A stretch of DNA of 64,000 nt from Andrena cerasifolii (GCF_050908995.1 NC_135129.1:1488001-1552000); one strand, 5' to 3'; counted from the stretch's first letter, positions 10,781-22,936 are shown. The notes: a model not told the origin generated them from the letters alone. Numbers and translations: made by a program.

Positions 10781-11824
10781 ACAGTGGTACCATAATGACA
10801 TTTTGTGTTCAAATCACCCTACAGGTCGTAATTTTTCAGAAAACTTGACGATTTTTTTTTTAAATTCTTCGCAATTAAATTCTCTATGAATCTGCCTGGC
10901 CGAAATTTTGAATTTCGTTGCTGATTTTTTTATATTTAGCGAATTATACAGCAGTTTTCGAAGATGATTATCTGTGGGCTTTTTGGCTGCCTGTTCCGAA
11001 TTTAAAGTCAGATTTTCGAAATTGAATGTGGTGAATCCAAGATGTTGAAGCAAAATTTCAGAAAATGGGCTTATTCGGAAGAAACATAGTGCGTATAGAT
11101 TTTCGGGGACGCTGATTACGAAAATGAGGTAATTATTATAAAGATCAATTTTTTTATTTGTACCACAAATCTAATACTGTAGATCAAATTGTAAAATTTA
11201 AAATGGCGGATGGACATTCGTGTTTTGATAAATTTTTACGTATCTCGTAAATGTGTACGTGATTTTGCATATTTAAGCATATTCGCCTGTGTTCATACGC
11301 GTTCTTATAGTTGACTTTTCGGATTCAATATTGATGAGCAAGATTTTTAATGTTCGATATTTTTAGAAGGCCTGATTCACTTAACGTTTTATCCCAGTTG
11401 CCTTTAGAAATTCGATTTTATTATGTGCAATCTTGTTTGAGGAGCAGGATTTGTGCTTCTGGAAGCAAATCTCTGATTTTTTGTTTATGTACGTGTTTAA
11501 AAATATCAAACATTAAAAATCCTGCTGATCAATATTGACTCAGAAAAGTCAACTATGTTCGGCATATTGGATTCACCACATTCAATTTCGAAAATCTGAC
11601 TTTAAATTCGGAACAGGCGGCCAAAAAGCCCACAAATACTGATCCTCGAAAGCTGCTGTATAATTCGCTAAATATAAAAAAATCAGCAACGAAATTCGAA
11701 ATTTCCGCCGGACAGATCGATAGAGAATTTAATTGCGAAGAATTTAAAAAAAGAACCGCCAAGTTTTCTGAAAAATTACGACCTGTAGGGTGATTTGAAC
11801 AAGAAATGTCATTATGTACCACTG
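10781..11824. mobile_element. hAT-like fold-back element, 8-bp duplication TGCGCCGC
   Basis: Left end ACAGTGGTACCATAATGACA; right end inverted CAGTGGTACATAATGACA. Flanked by TGCGCCGC at 10773-10780 and 11825-11832. Arms are about 270 bp with near-complete pairing (for example AAATCACCCTACAGGTCGTA). The centre of about 500 bp is unpaired and non-coding. Confidence 0.85.
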
Positions 11825-11832
11825 TGCGCCGC

Positions 11833-12655
11833 TTGGCGAACAAAAACACGCGAGCAGCGTGGCGTGGTTCCGCGTGGCGACGATTTTCGCGAGAGCCAGT
11901 CGTGTGGCGACGAGCGCGAGCGAGGAAGCAGTCCTCGCGTCGCATCTTACGTTTAATAATTTCCTTTGCGTTCACCATTAATACTGCGCTAAACTACATA
12001 TACTAAATAAACTTTTTTGTTTTCTACTATCTACTATAGATGTGAGGGTATGTTGTGGTGATTAGGGGTTGTTGTGGAGGGTGTCTTCGTGGCGGATTCT
12101 GCGGGAGAAAATTTAGACAGGTTCCAATTTGTCGAAAAAGGAGCGAGGTGGGAATACATTTTGTTCTATATTTTTCTTTTTCATTATTGCGGGGGTGGTA
12201 AGGGTGTTCTGAGTTTTGTTGTGTTTGGATGTTGGAAAGTTGGTAGAATGGAGGAATTATGGCAGGGAAAGCTACGGCCGTGAGTTAACGGGAGTTTGGT
12301 TTGGAACAAAACGGCAGAGTTGCAGAACTCGATTCGACTTTTCCGTTCGGTCGTTCCTCAACCCCTGGACAGCTTTTGCTACGGCTTCGCGGGAAAGGGA
12401 GGGTAGAATGGAAGCATTTGTCCGCGTCTACGCGATTACTCGCGTTTCCCTGGCAAGTTTTATCGAAGAAACAACAAGGAAGAAGCGACGCCAAAAAGTA
12501 CCATTCGTTCCTGCCGCGACAACGATGCTCTACAATCGCGTGACAACCCCTCCAACCCCGTAGCTGCCAGCTTGTCATTATGCAGTTAGCTTCTAATCCA
12601 TCTTCTTTAATAGTCTGACTATGTAGGTACTTCTTCTGGGTTGAAAATGAACAGG

Positions 12656-12656
<1 letters not shown>
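11833..12656. other. No supported gene
   Basis: GC-richer sequence with overlapping short frames on both strands at 12.07-12.58 kb, none recognisable. Confidence 0.35.

Positions 12657-12657
<1 letters not shown>

Positions 12658-12695
<38 letters not shown>
12658..12695. repeat. (GA)n microsatellite
   Basis: Uninterrupted GA run. Confidence 0.9.
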
Positions 12696-12698
<3 letters not shown>

Positions 12699-12837
12699 GT
12701 AGCCTATTAACTGACTAATTTAACACTCTTCGTCTTCTTACATATAATTTTTGTACTTTGCAATTTGCACGCCTTAAGTACGTAATGATACCATACACTA
12801 TGTAGCAATGAATTGTTGGAGTTGGAATGTACTGACA

Positions 12838-13277
12838 AGGAAAGATCCCGAACCCGGAAATTCAAAAAATTCTGAAACTTTGTGAATATGTTGGGAATTT
12901 CCTCCTGATTACAACCCAATTTTTGTTTGCTGCCCATATTCACTCTAAGGCGGTGCAATTGAGCCCTGAAAACCGGGTTATTTTCCGATTTTGTGTTATA
13001 ACTCGTGAGCTGTAAAATAATTTTTTTCTACCAAATGATAGATCCAATTAAAAGAAGTAACTTTTGTCTTGAAACTTTTCTTCTATCTGTTACAGTTTGC
13101 GAGTTATAACACAAAATCGGAAAATAACCGAATTTTCAGGGGTTAATTTCACCCCCTTCGAGTAAATTTGGGCAGCAAACAAAAATGTGTTGTAATCAGG
13201 AGGACATTCCCTATATATTCACAAAGTTTCAGAATTTTTTGAATTTTCGGGTTCGGGATCTACCCTTGTGAGTTGAT
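12838..13277. mobile_element. Palindromic fold-back (MITE-like), ends unclear
   Basis: AGATCCCGAACCCGGAAATT..TTGTGTTATAACTCG pairs with its inverse CGAGTTATAACACAAAATCG..TTTTCGGGTTCGGGATCT around a loop of about 80 bp. No clear target duplication was found. Confidence 0.6.
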
Positions 13278-13763
13278 GCAGGAACAAGCTGTTATACTTT
13301 GGTCTACTCTGTCACACTATTGGTTAAAGGGCTTCTAAAAATTCATCGCAATGACCTAAGTAGTCGAGATTTATTCTAATTCTATACCAATTTAGTTCCA
13401 GGTCACTGATAACTCCTAATTCTTGATGTCCAGTTGCTAATTCTTAATTCTTGATTTTCAAATCTTAATGCCCAATATCGAATTCTTAATTCCTAGATTC
13501 CCAATCCCTAATTGCTAATCCTTAATTCCCAATTCCTAATATTCAATTCCTTGACTCACAATTCCTAGTCCCAAGTTTCTAATTTTCATTTTCTCATCTT
13601 TAATTCCTACTTCTCTATTCCAAATCCTTAGTTCTTTGATTCCAAATTCTTAGTCCCAAATTCCTAATTTTTCCTTAATGTTTATTTCCTAATTTCTTGA
13701 GTCTCAATTCCCAATTTCTAATCCTTCAGCCCCAATTCCCAATCTTCAATTCTTAATCACTAA

Positions 13764-14071
13764 AGGTAGGCTCTCACAACGCCTCGCCTCGGCGCGACTA
13801 TGAGTCGCGGATTCTTCCTCGAGAATATTTTGAGGAAGAGAGGCGAGGTGAGCCGAGATGAGACGTAGTGAGAGTGGATGCAATGCCACCGCTTTCGGTG
13901 ACCACTAAAAGAGGAAGGGAGAGGTTCTCTGAGCAACTGACTAAACACATGAACCGAGGCAAATTCAGATAACTTCAGGTACGGAAACCCGAGGTGACGC
14001 GAGCCTGGATGTGAGTGCGAAAAGAAGTTGCGCCGAGGCGAGGCGAGGCGAGGTGTAGTGAGCGCCTACCT
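13764..14071. mobile_element. PIF/Harbinger-like MITE with TAA duplication
   Basis: Ends AGGTAGGCTCTCACAACGCC and, inverted, AGGTAGGCGCTCACTACACC, flanked by TAA at 13761-13763 and 14072-14074. Its GC-rich, CpG-dense body contrasts with the AT-rich repeat around it. Confidence 0.78.
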
Positions 14072-14680
14072 TAATTCCTTCAGTCCTAATCTTCAATTCC
14101 TTCAGTCCTAATCTTCAATTTCTTCAGTCCTAATCTTCAATTCCGTCAATCCTAATCTTCAATTCTTTGAGTCCCAATCTTCAATTCCTTCAGTCCCAAT
14201 CTTCAATTCCTTCAGTCCTAATCATCAATTCCTTCAGTCCCAATCTTCAATTCCTTCAGTCCTAATCTTCAATTCCTTCAGTCCTAATCTTCAATTCCTT
14301 CAGTCCTAATCTTCAATTTCTTCAGTCCTAATCTTCAATTCCGTCAATCCTAATCTTCAATTCTTTGAGTCCCAATCTTCAATTCCTTCAGTCCCAATCT
14401 TCAATTCCTTCAGTCCTAATCATCAATTCCTTCAGTCCCAATCTTCAATTCCTTCAGTCCTAATCTTCAATTCCTTCAGTCCCAATCTTCAATTTCTTCA
14501 GTCCCAATCCTCAATTCCTTCAGTCCCAATCTTCAATTCATTCAGTCCTAATCTTCAATTCCTTCAGTCCTAATCTTCAATTCCTTCAGTCCCAATCTTC
14601 AATTCATTCAGTCCCAATCTTCAATTCCTTCAGTCCCAATCTTCAATTCCTTCAGTCCTAATCTTCAATTCCTTGATTCC
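14072..14680. repeat. 22-bp minisatellite with a 198-bp higher-order period
   Basis: Units of the form CTTCAATTCCTTCAGTCCTA AT repeat about 27 times. Variant units (TTCCGTCAAT at 14141 and 14339, TTCTTTGAGT after each) recur 198 bp apart, that is nine units, showing a segmental duplication within the array. Looser TTCCTAATTC repeats flank it at 13380-13760 and 14680-14900. Confidence 0.85.
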
Positions 14681-14899
14681 CAATTCTTAGTGGCAAATTC
14701 CTCATTTTTAACTCCAACTTCCCTATTCCTAATCCTTAATTCTTTGATTCCCAATTCTCAGTCCACAATTTCTAATTTTCAATCCCTAATCTTTAACTCC
14801 TAATCCCCAATTTCTACTTCCGTCAATCCCAATTCCCAATCTTCAATTCCTAATCTCTAATTCCATCAGTCCCAATTCCTGATCTTTAAATCCCAATTA

Positions 14900-15750
14900 T
14901 TACCCCCAAATTCCCACTTTCTTTCGCTTCCTGCTCCACTTAAAATTTCATCCAGCACAACCTCATCTAATCTCCCGCTCCCCTGAGTCCTCCCCTCACG
15001 CAAAAACCCAAAAAATTCCAAACACAATTGCCAGCCCGAACGTCACTCCCCCGCGAGAGCTACAGAAGTTCCCGGTTAGCTCGGGGAACAAATCGATACT
15101 CGCAGAAATGCTACCGTTCCTAGGATCAACCACGAAGCGGAAGCATTCACGTTTGCAAAGCTCCGGCTGGTGTGCGCGCGAGTTCTTCGGCCGCCCCGGC
15201 TCCGTGCTCCTTTTTTCGGGGCATCGCGTGGTTTGCTTTGGCTCCCAGGAATATCGGCGACCCCGTTGTAGCCGCCCCAAAGGGAACGGGGTAGGCGGCA
15301 GGGCGGGGGGAACATCGGTTTTCCAACAGAAACGTGGACCTACTGAAACAGTTGGAGCATCTCCACAGAAAAATTCTCCTCGGGCGAAATGAAGCGTCCC
15401 GCTGCTCCAACGAGCAAGATAATGATCCCGGATCCCATTCAAGCGCGAAGAATTTTCAGAAATTCGCGCGGGCTCTACTCGCGCTGTAAAATCTGTTACC
15501 TCCAAGAACAATCTCGCGAGGGGCCTGTACAAAACGACAAGCAACGTCCCGCAGATTTTCCAATCGATTTTTCCCACCCCGGAGAAGTACTGTCTGGAAT
15601 TTGCAGCTCGATAGGCACAGCTTCCGCTGCTCTATGGCTCCCTCGGCACCCCCGCTTCCGGTGCACGCGTTGTCCAACTTTCCAGCCGACGTTTCGCCCT
15701 TGTCGCCAGAAAGATTGGACACCTCGTTAGACCCGAAGCAAACCTCGACC
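14900..15750. other. CpG-dense block with unrecognised open frames
   Basis: GC-rich island with open frames on both strands (the longest, minus 14996-15577, 193 codons). Their composition looks like chance frames in GC-rich DNA and no domain is visible. Could be regulatory or hold an exon of an unknown gene. Confidence 0.35.
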
Positions 15751-16357
15751 AGGAAAAGGGATTCTCGAGGATTTCCGTGATCACCAGCAACCCGAAAGCT
15801 CCCGTTTCTCCCTTCTATTCCATGTTCCTATACAATACTCTACAGCTCTGTTTTCTTGTTTCGTTTTGTACCGGGAAGATAGCTGGGGAATTGTTTCCTT
15901 TCGAAGGCTGAATTTGCAGCAGAAATATTTGGGGGCTTCCCAAATCACTTTCTACTAAGTTTCCTATTCATTTGCGATGTGGGGGGGATCGATAATGACT
16001 GGGATTAATTCTTTAACTTAATTTAATGGCACTGGAAATATTTACTAATTTTTGTACCGTTCGTGCTAGGAAAATATTATTGCAAAAATGTGTAGCCTAC
16101 TATCTCGACTCAAATAAGTTTAAGGGGTCACTTATGTTTAGCCGCGGCGAAAATGATTGGTTTTAGGATTTTTTTAGGGGTCCTATTAAAAAAATAATGG
16201 ATTTATTAGTCCATAAAGTGCGCGAAAAAAATTATTCACAATAATTTTTGTATTAAATTATCTGTGACTTCTGAGGTTCTTTAGACCACGGCAGAAAAAT
16301 GATCAGCATGTTTCCTTTAAATATCGATGGAAGTAAAAAATAAAATGATATTCTTGT

Positions 16358-16502
16358 AAAATAATGTTATGGGCTGACGAGCCATTTTTCGTTATAGTTA
16401 GTTTAATTCATTTTTTATGCACAAGTGCAGAGTAAAATTTGAAAGTTTTCAAGTGCCATGAATTCTTTTTTTTGTCAGCCCATAATGGCAACATTATTTT
16501 AT
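16358..16502. repeat. Inverted repeat (MITE-like)
   Basis: AAAATAATGTTATGGGCTGAC pairs with GTCAGCCCATAATGGCAACA TTATTTTA around about 95 bp. Confidence 0.5.
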
Positions 16503-17149
16503 AAGGATATCCAGTACTGTGCAAGAATAATAATGTACCACGAAATCAAAGGAACCGCTGCTGCAACGAAGGTTAATGAAATCGAACAGCGTTTGTGCAT
16601 AATTTTTTAAGGAATGGATTACAAATAATTCGTTTGCCCGCGTATCCTCGTAAAACGAGTCTCCATGACCCAGAAAGCTGTGAGAGACTCGTTAAAAGGT
16701 TTCGAACTCGCGCGACTTTAATGTGGATTTTACCGCAGAATTTTCGAATGCTCCCCAGACGGACGTGCAATTAATGCCATCCGCGGAATCGCCTGTACAG
16801 CTATTGCTCGTCGCTGCTCCATGCGCCCGAGCATTTGCATAATGCAATAAGTGCGCCAGACGACGATTAAGGTACACAGGGAATTCCTAACGAGAGCAGC
16901 AAAGAGTAATTACCCATAGAACACCTCAAGAATCTTCAGATTAATCTCCCATACAAAACTGCGCAAATTTCAAACTAAAACATGAAACAGAAAAGGAAAC
17001 GAAGAAGCCTGAAAAGTGCTCGAATGAACCCAACCTTTTCGACTATCACAAGATCAACTGTTCTATATATTATTTTAGGAAGGATCTTTCCACCAAGAAG
17101 CAAGGTACTTTTTGTACCATTTTTAGTGAGAATAGTAACTGTTTCTATT

Positions 17150-17865
17150 AAGGGTGGATAGATGACTAAAGTAAAGCCTGATTTTTAGAATTTTTTTCAA
17201 AGAACTTATTTATTCTAACTTATTGAAACTTTCCGGATGACTTGGTACATATTTAAAAAAGTAAAATAAAATTTTTCCATGATAAAAAATAGTCAATATA
17301 CGTATGTAGATTCGTGGAAACTGTTCCCAAGGTATAAATTGGTCTGCAGCATAAATAAAAAAGTATTTGACCAATCGATTTCTCCCAGTGCATAGATGTA
17401 GAAAATTAAATTCTCCTTTAGGCGACTCTATCAGTTTAATTATATTAGTAAAGTAGATAATACATATTGCATAGTGAAGACGGAAGCTTTTCGTAAGAAT
17501 CGCTATCTTTTAGATTCAAGTCCTATCATTTTTTTAATAAAGCACTTATTCTAATACTATTGCTCTAATAGGTTCACCCATAGCACAATCTTATTTAAAA
17601 AACAAAATTTTTGTGTATTTTTGTTTGAGGCAACTACAGTGGATAGTACCCTGCACGCCAATTTATACTTTTGACGCAGTTGCCGCTTTGAACTGCTTCC
17701 ACGAATCGACATAAATATATTGACTATTTTTATTATGGAAATTTTTGTTTATTTTTTCAAATATATAGCAGATCATCCTGAAAGTTTCAACAAGTTAGAA
17801 TAAATAAGTCCTTTGAAAAAAAATCCCAAAGTCAGGCTTTATTTTACTCTCTAGAGAGCGTTGTT
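17150..17865. mobile_element. Fold-back element, ~200-bp arms
   Basis: Blocks AAAGTAAAGCCTGATTTTTA, TATTCTAACTTATTGAAACT, AATAGTCAATATA and GATTCGTGGAAACTG on the left reappear inverted on the right (for example CAGGCTTTATTTTACT at about 17835). Ends and target duplication unclear; no coding capacity. Confidence 0.55.
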
Positions 17866-18570
17866 TTGTTTGGCATTCAACCGATTTTGTGATTAGTTGT
17901 AAAAGCAATTTAAAGTTTGTTGGTCGACGGGAATGGACGCGAGGTGCGAAATATGTATTTATATTTCATAATAATAAGAATTAGTGATAATTTCAGTATA
18001 AATCAGGTAAGTATATGATAAAAAAAAATGCGCAGTGTAGGGCTAAATTTGGTAGCAGTGTTTGCGAGGTAACGCGAGATGACGGTATTCTGGCAAGCAG
18101 AGCCACCGAGGCTCTGCAACGCGGAAAAACTCGGTCGACGGCTGTGAACGTAGAATTTCGAGAAATAAAGTGCTGGCGATACGAGACGAAAAGCATTCCA
18201 GATTCCAGAGTGAATTTCTGCGGGTCGCATGGCCGTCTCTCGTGGGAATTCGCATTTAATCCGCGGGAGAGGAAAGTGCACCAAGAATGCACATGCATCT
18301 AGGCCCGATGAAAAGGAGGGGGGGCACTAATTCGGAAGTTCCTTCGTGCCTCGACCTCAAAGGGACGTGGGCGTTCTGACGGCGATTAAAGGTCTACTCA
18401 CACATGCGCCGCTGTTCGCGAGTATTATGATACCTGGTGTGTTTGCAGAAAATGTGAAATTCGGTACAGATTGAAGCTGCAGATCAATTTTTTAATTGTT
18501 CCGCTCACAGGGCCCGGGAGGTCTTCCACCGCTCTGGGCAAAAATGATTTTCGTCGCCTTTTTTTGTGTT
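17866..18570. other. No recognisable feature
   Basis: Open frames on both strands at 17.99-18.30 kb overlap one another and match no family. Confidence 0.35.
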
Positions 18571-18577
18571 TAATTAA

Positions 18578-19150
18578 ATGCGCCGTTTGTTTTTGAAAGT
18601 GGCATAAGTCCATTTTTTTGGAAAAAATACTTCACTATCCTAAGTGTAAAAGAGAAATAAGATTGAAATATGAATAAGTTTGATATTATTAGTTATCTTA
18701 ACGAAGTAATTTACTTTTCATACTAATTTATTAATTCATTATAATATAACTGAAATTATTTCTTAATAAACTCCATTATTCGTTTACTTGTAAGTAATGA
18801 GAACATGTATGTCTTCACATTAATTATTTTTTACATTAAAAAATACATTTCACAAAAGCCAACTTCGATTACAATATAAAATTAAAATTGCTATTGGTTA
18901 TATTTTTCATAATATGTTATTATTGAAAGTGGTATAAGTACATTTGTAGCTAATAAATCGTTTATTTTCTTTAACATTTTTATTGATTATTATTGCTTAA
19001 TAAAAATTTAACAAGTTTATAGTTTTGAAAACATTACCCGAATTGATTAACGTATGCGAATATTTTTAAGTTGATTCAAACGCAACCACTTAAATATCTC
19101 AATGTACGAATAAATGGACTTATACCACTTTCAAAAACAACGGCTCAAAT
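18578..19150. mobile_element. Inverted-repeat element
   Basis: CGTTTGTTTTTGAAAGTGGC ATAAGTCCA at the left is inverted at 19107-19140 as TGGACTTATACCACTTTCAA AAACAACG. AT-rich, non-coding centre. Confidence 0.5.
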
Positions 19151-19155
19151 AATTA

Positions 19156-19742
19156 CAGTGGCTGGCCAAATTATTATACTCGAACAAAAAGGTTTGAGAT
19201 TTTGTAAGTTTAAGCAATGGAATGACTATATCTCTGCGAAAAATGGTCGCAAAAAATATTTAAAAAACGCATTTTAACGATTGAAGTTTCTAGTTTTTGA
19301 ATCAAGGACTCCATTTCTTCATCCATCATGACACGCTGTTTTATCAAGATGAAGCGCAGGAAACGAAATTTCAAAAACGTTTGCCTAGTTTGAACGTATG
19401 CACGGGCCAAAAAAAAATTTCCCCGCTAAATCCAATAAGGAGCTCTTATAGAGCAAACATTTCTCTTTAATTTCGTTTTTTTTTTTGGTTTTGTTGTATG
19501 ATTTTTATTGACCGAGTTATTCGCGATCTAAGCAAAAAGGTACTTTTCACTTTAAACACTTATAACTAGCGAACTCATGATCGTAGACAAATTTTCCTGA
19601 GTGTTTTGGAAAGCTAAGAATGTCTCCTTTCAGAACCTTTACTTGCCAATTAAAGATTTTTTTTAATCGTATTAAATCCATTTTTAAATGATCCCAAAAA
19701 TGGACGAAAATGATTTGAGTATAATAATTTGGCCACCCTCTG
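19156..19742. mobile_element. Tc1-like non-autonomous element
   Basis: Starts CAGTGGCTGGCCAAATTATT ATACTC and ends with the near-inverse (GAGTATAATAATTTGGCC), flanked by TA. This terminal wording is typical of Tc1-like elements. No transposase frame seen. Confidence 0.65.
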
Positions 19743-20288
19743 TATTTTAAAATATAATTTTTGCCATTGAGGTCTGACAGTGACAACTTTTTGTAGATAT
19801 TTTTAGAATAAAAACCCTTAATAAAGATCTTTAAAATAGGTACGCACCTCCCTAATATAATAGTATTATTTAACTATCTATATAGGTGATTCAAAAACAA
19901 TTTATAAGTTTGATATTAAATTCAAACATGTATTATCTACTTTTTTACCGCAGTTTCAAAAAGTTTCACTCTTTTATTGTTTTTTTTAGTGGTTCCAAAC
20001 ATAGCGACATCTATAATAAAGAAAATAAACCTTAGTTTTTCCATTTTGGATGAGTTTAACAGTCCTCACACCATCGCCAGGAGGAAAAAAATTTTTTTAA
20101 AGAAGCTTGGGCCAGTGACTATTGGGACCTGACTTGGGGGCGGGGCCTAACCAAGATGGCGCCGGTAAGGTTACAACTTGCACGTGTTGCATATGTGGTG
20201 ATGTGAGGCTTTTTTATGAAATATGTTAATTTCTAGGCAGAGTATTTGTGTTTGGGCAGGTGCAAATCCTGCCTAAAGAAATTTCATA

Positions 20289-20583
20289 GAAGGCGAACGG
20301 GTGTTACAAGCAGGGCACATAATTAAATATGGAAAGAATGAGGATGGTAGTAGGTACATAGTCAGGTCGTCAGTTTTTCAGCACTTTGCTTACAAACTTC
20401 AGAACTGAAAGGAAAACCACACGACATTACTGTAGAAGTGTCCAGACATGCTCTGTTGTTTCCATTCGTTCGTGTAAAGCAGGCTTAGGGGAGAAATGTA
20501 AGCACATAATGGCCACTTCGTTGCACTGTTACCGGTTAGTTCATAACCTCAAACTAGCAGTGATACCGAGCACACTTTCATAG
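20289..20583 (+). pseudogene. SWIM zinc-finger region of an ISL2EU second gene (broken)
   Basis: The plus strand reads GERVLQAGHIIKYGKNEDGS then YIVRSSVFQ. After a shift it reads VVSIRSCKAGLGEKCKHIMA. The last matches a SWIM finger (CxC...CxH), with the first Cys replaced by Arg. In arthropod transposon proteins of this type the SWIM finger precedes the YqaJ nuclease domain, and here it sits upstream of a convergent THAP fragment. Several stops and shifts show that it is inactive. Identification rests on the SWIM pattern and the layout shared with the 30.6-33.06 kb element. Confidence 0.6.
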
Positions 20584-20774
20584 TTGAAGTAACTTCTCAT
20601 ATTTTTAATGCAAGTTTCCATGCTTTTAAGTGGTCCATTTTCTCTAAATCCTGGCTTTGGAAAACAATGAAGCTGCAGATTCGAATTTTTATTTGCTCTA
20701 CTCTGACATCCTCTCACTGCACACTTAATTCTGTTTTTGGATTTAGAACGTGGAGAAAAAGTTCCAACCTCCAT
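20541..20774 (-). pseudogene. THAP zinc-finger fragment of a second, internally deleted ISL2EU element
   Basis: It starts MEVGTFSPRSKSKNRIKCAV and continues RGCQSRANK and LQLHCFPKPG. This matches the start of the 33-kb transposase (MEAGVQF, then CVFGC and FHHFPK), including the residues before the first zinc ligands. After FPKPG the frame loses the second half of the finger, with none of the THAP tail (CSLHF) and no DDE core. It faces the SWIM fragment at 20289-20583 in the same convergent layout as the element at 30.6-33.06 kb. The whole middle of the transposon (YqaJ and DDE parts) is missing, as expected of a non-autonomous internal-deletion derivative. Confidence 0.75.
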
Positions 20775-20844
20775 ATCAATAAACAATATAAATAAGTAGG
20801 AAACTTTAACTCTATGTGAACGTAAACAAAATTAGAACAGACTT

Positions 20845-21040
20845 AAAAAAAATAAAAATGCACTAAACAGTAAAAAATAATTTGTTTCCTTATTTAATCT
20901 ACGACTCGCAATTATTTTAAGTCGCCGCCAGATTTACACAGTGTAAATGATGAGACGCCGACAGAAAACATGAGAGTCGTAGACTAAATAAGGGAAAAAA
21001 TTATTTTTTACTTTTTAGTGCAGTTTTATTTCTTTGAAGT
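20845..21040. mobile_element. Small palindromic element
   Basis: TGCACTAAACAGTAAAAAAT and CTTATTTAATCTACGACTC pair with their inverses around a loop of about 75 bp. Ends not resolved. Confidence 0.5.
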
Positions 21041-21059
21041 TGGTTTTAATTTTTTTAAA

Positions 21060-21310
21060 AAATTTATTTATACATGCGCGTACGTAATAAAATAATAATG
21101 ATTAGGTGACAATAGTCTTTCTTAACCAGAACTGACAAAATATTGGACTAATATTAGTGCAATACGGGATGGGACCATCGCCCTCTTTCGAATAAAAAAG
21201 ATCATCAAAATCGGTCCATATGCTGAGGAGTTATGCGTGGACAAACATAAAAATAAAAAAAAAAATACATGCGGGTCGAATCTATAACCTCCTCCTTTTT
21301 GAAGTCGGTT
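21060..21310 (+). mobile_element. Retroelement-like 3' tail
   Basis: AAAATCGGTCCATATGCTGA, ACATGCGGGTCGAATCTATA and ACCTCCTCCTTTTTGAAGTC GGTTAAAA form a wording widespread in arthropod repeats. The exact family is uncertain. Confidence 0.4.
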
Positions 21311-21689
21311 AAAAAGCGACACACTTCAATGCAACAGCACAAGATTGACCGGGGACTGATGTACTCTACGAGCGCTTCTATTTTTCACCACCAGGTGTCA
21401 TGGTGACGGATGTCAGATCCCAATATCTATGTATATATGTGATAGAAAAGCTCAAAAAAATTCTGAGTATAATTTCAAACATACCTTAATATGCAGGAAA
21501 AACGCCAGACAGTATAAACTTATAGTTTTTGTTAAATAAATTCCCGAAGATGGCGTTGAAAAACGGGCAGTTACGCTAAAGTATCCCTTTAATCCTCTCA
21601 ACAGTAGATAGAAAGGTTGAATTTACGATTGGATAAAAGCAGTCGATGAAGCGTTAAGATCTATACCACTTTAATACAATTTTCCCTCG

Positions 21690-21860
21690 TTAGGGGCGGG
21701 TTCGAAGCTAATTTTTAAATTCTCGATACTCGAATCCGATAGCTCGCGAGGCTTCGAAACTCCTGAAACTCGAAAGCCAAAGTGCTGATCTTGTTTTGTA
21801 AGTGGAATACCTTGCTTTAAGAACTGAGAACGATTCGAGAAATTCCTCCCTAATTTTAAC
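21690..21860. repeat. Dispersed repeat rich in TCGAA words (copy 2)
   Basis: Shares the ordered blocks AAATTCTCGA, ACTCGAATCCGA, AAAGTGCTGAT and TTTTGTAAGTGGAATA with 2695-2880. Diverged from it by substitutions and small indels. Confidence 0.55.
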
Positions 21861-22628
21861 CCTTAACTGGTGAGTTGGAGATCCGATATGCCCCAATTTT
21901 TATTCCCAGCACAATTTCAACATTCCCTTCAGAAACAAAGCATTGAAATCTTTTCAGTGCGACTATTCATACAAGTGATACGAATAAGATCTTGTGTGTG
22001 AAGAATATAAAGCTACAATTATTTGTTTTATATTCTCATGTGAGAAACTCACCTCACCAGTTATGATTTAACTGTTAAATCATCTTTGGATAGAGAATCA
22101 CCCATTTTCCACCTGTACCATGAATTACCCTGCATTCTGTTTAGTTTCTAGCTACCTCTGTTCCCCAGAAGTCGCGAATTCCTAGCATCCTGAATGGACA
22201 GAGTTCGCGTAACAGGAAAGCCAAGGAAAGAGCGTCAGAGAGTCTCCAGGAGGCATTGTTGGAAAAGAATTGCCTCGGTGGCACACGTGTGGCCTGGTAG
22301 ACGCACACGTGGCCAGCCCATGACCATCCGCGAGGATGCAACGCAGTGGAGGGCAAAAAACGAAAAACGGGCCCTTGTGACGCGTCAAGGATGCAAAGCA
22401 GGATGCACCCACGGTGTAATTGCATTGGACGCCTCGGTTGGGCAGTTTGTGGCCAGTGGAGGCTCACTAATTCAACTCTAAACCACAAAGGACCCTTTTG
22501 CGCGAGACACATTCGCAGTCCCGTCGCACCTTCTTTAAGTCAATCCCGTTTCTACTAAAATATCAATTACATCTTGAACCGAGTATATAACTTGTTGTTT
22601 AAGGCGCGCTTAATTGCGATAAAAATGT

Positions 22629-22931
22629 TGTTGGAATGTGTACAACGATGGACTGTTCCCGGAGTTGAAGTGTCAGGGACTTTGGGGACCCGGTGACTTG
22701 TGAGTTTTCCTTTCAGTCGCTACAGGAGACCCAAAAGAGGGGAAAACGGACTTCTCGACCCCTGCGCATCTCAGTCCGAGAGAACCCTCCAAACGGTTAA
22801 CTTGCATCGCGCTAAAGACTATTCTTTCCTTTACTTTTAGTTTAAGTATTACGCAGTTCTTATTATTATTATACTGACGATCGACTGTGTAACTTTTATT
22901 TTCTTAAATAAATAAACATTATATTCTAACA
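22629..22931 (+). mobile_element. Solo LTR with perfect 5-bp target duplication
   Basis: Runs from TGTTGGAATGTGTAC to CATTATATTCTAACA (TG..CA, with inverted TGTTGGAAT/ATTCTAACA ends), flanked by AATGT at 22624-22628 and 22932-22936. It holds AATAAATAAA near the 3' end. No internal retroelement sequence is next to it, so it arose by LTR-LTR recombination. BEL or Gypsy type cannot be decided. Confidence 0.82.
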
Positions 22932-22936
22932 AATGT

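Noticed and set aside
14996..15577. 193-codon minus frame in a GC-rich island
   Set aside because: Overlapping frames in several phases and both strands and no domain seen; probably chance.
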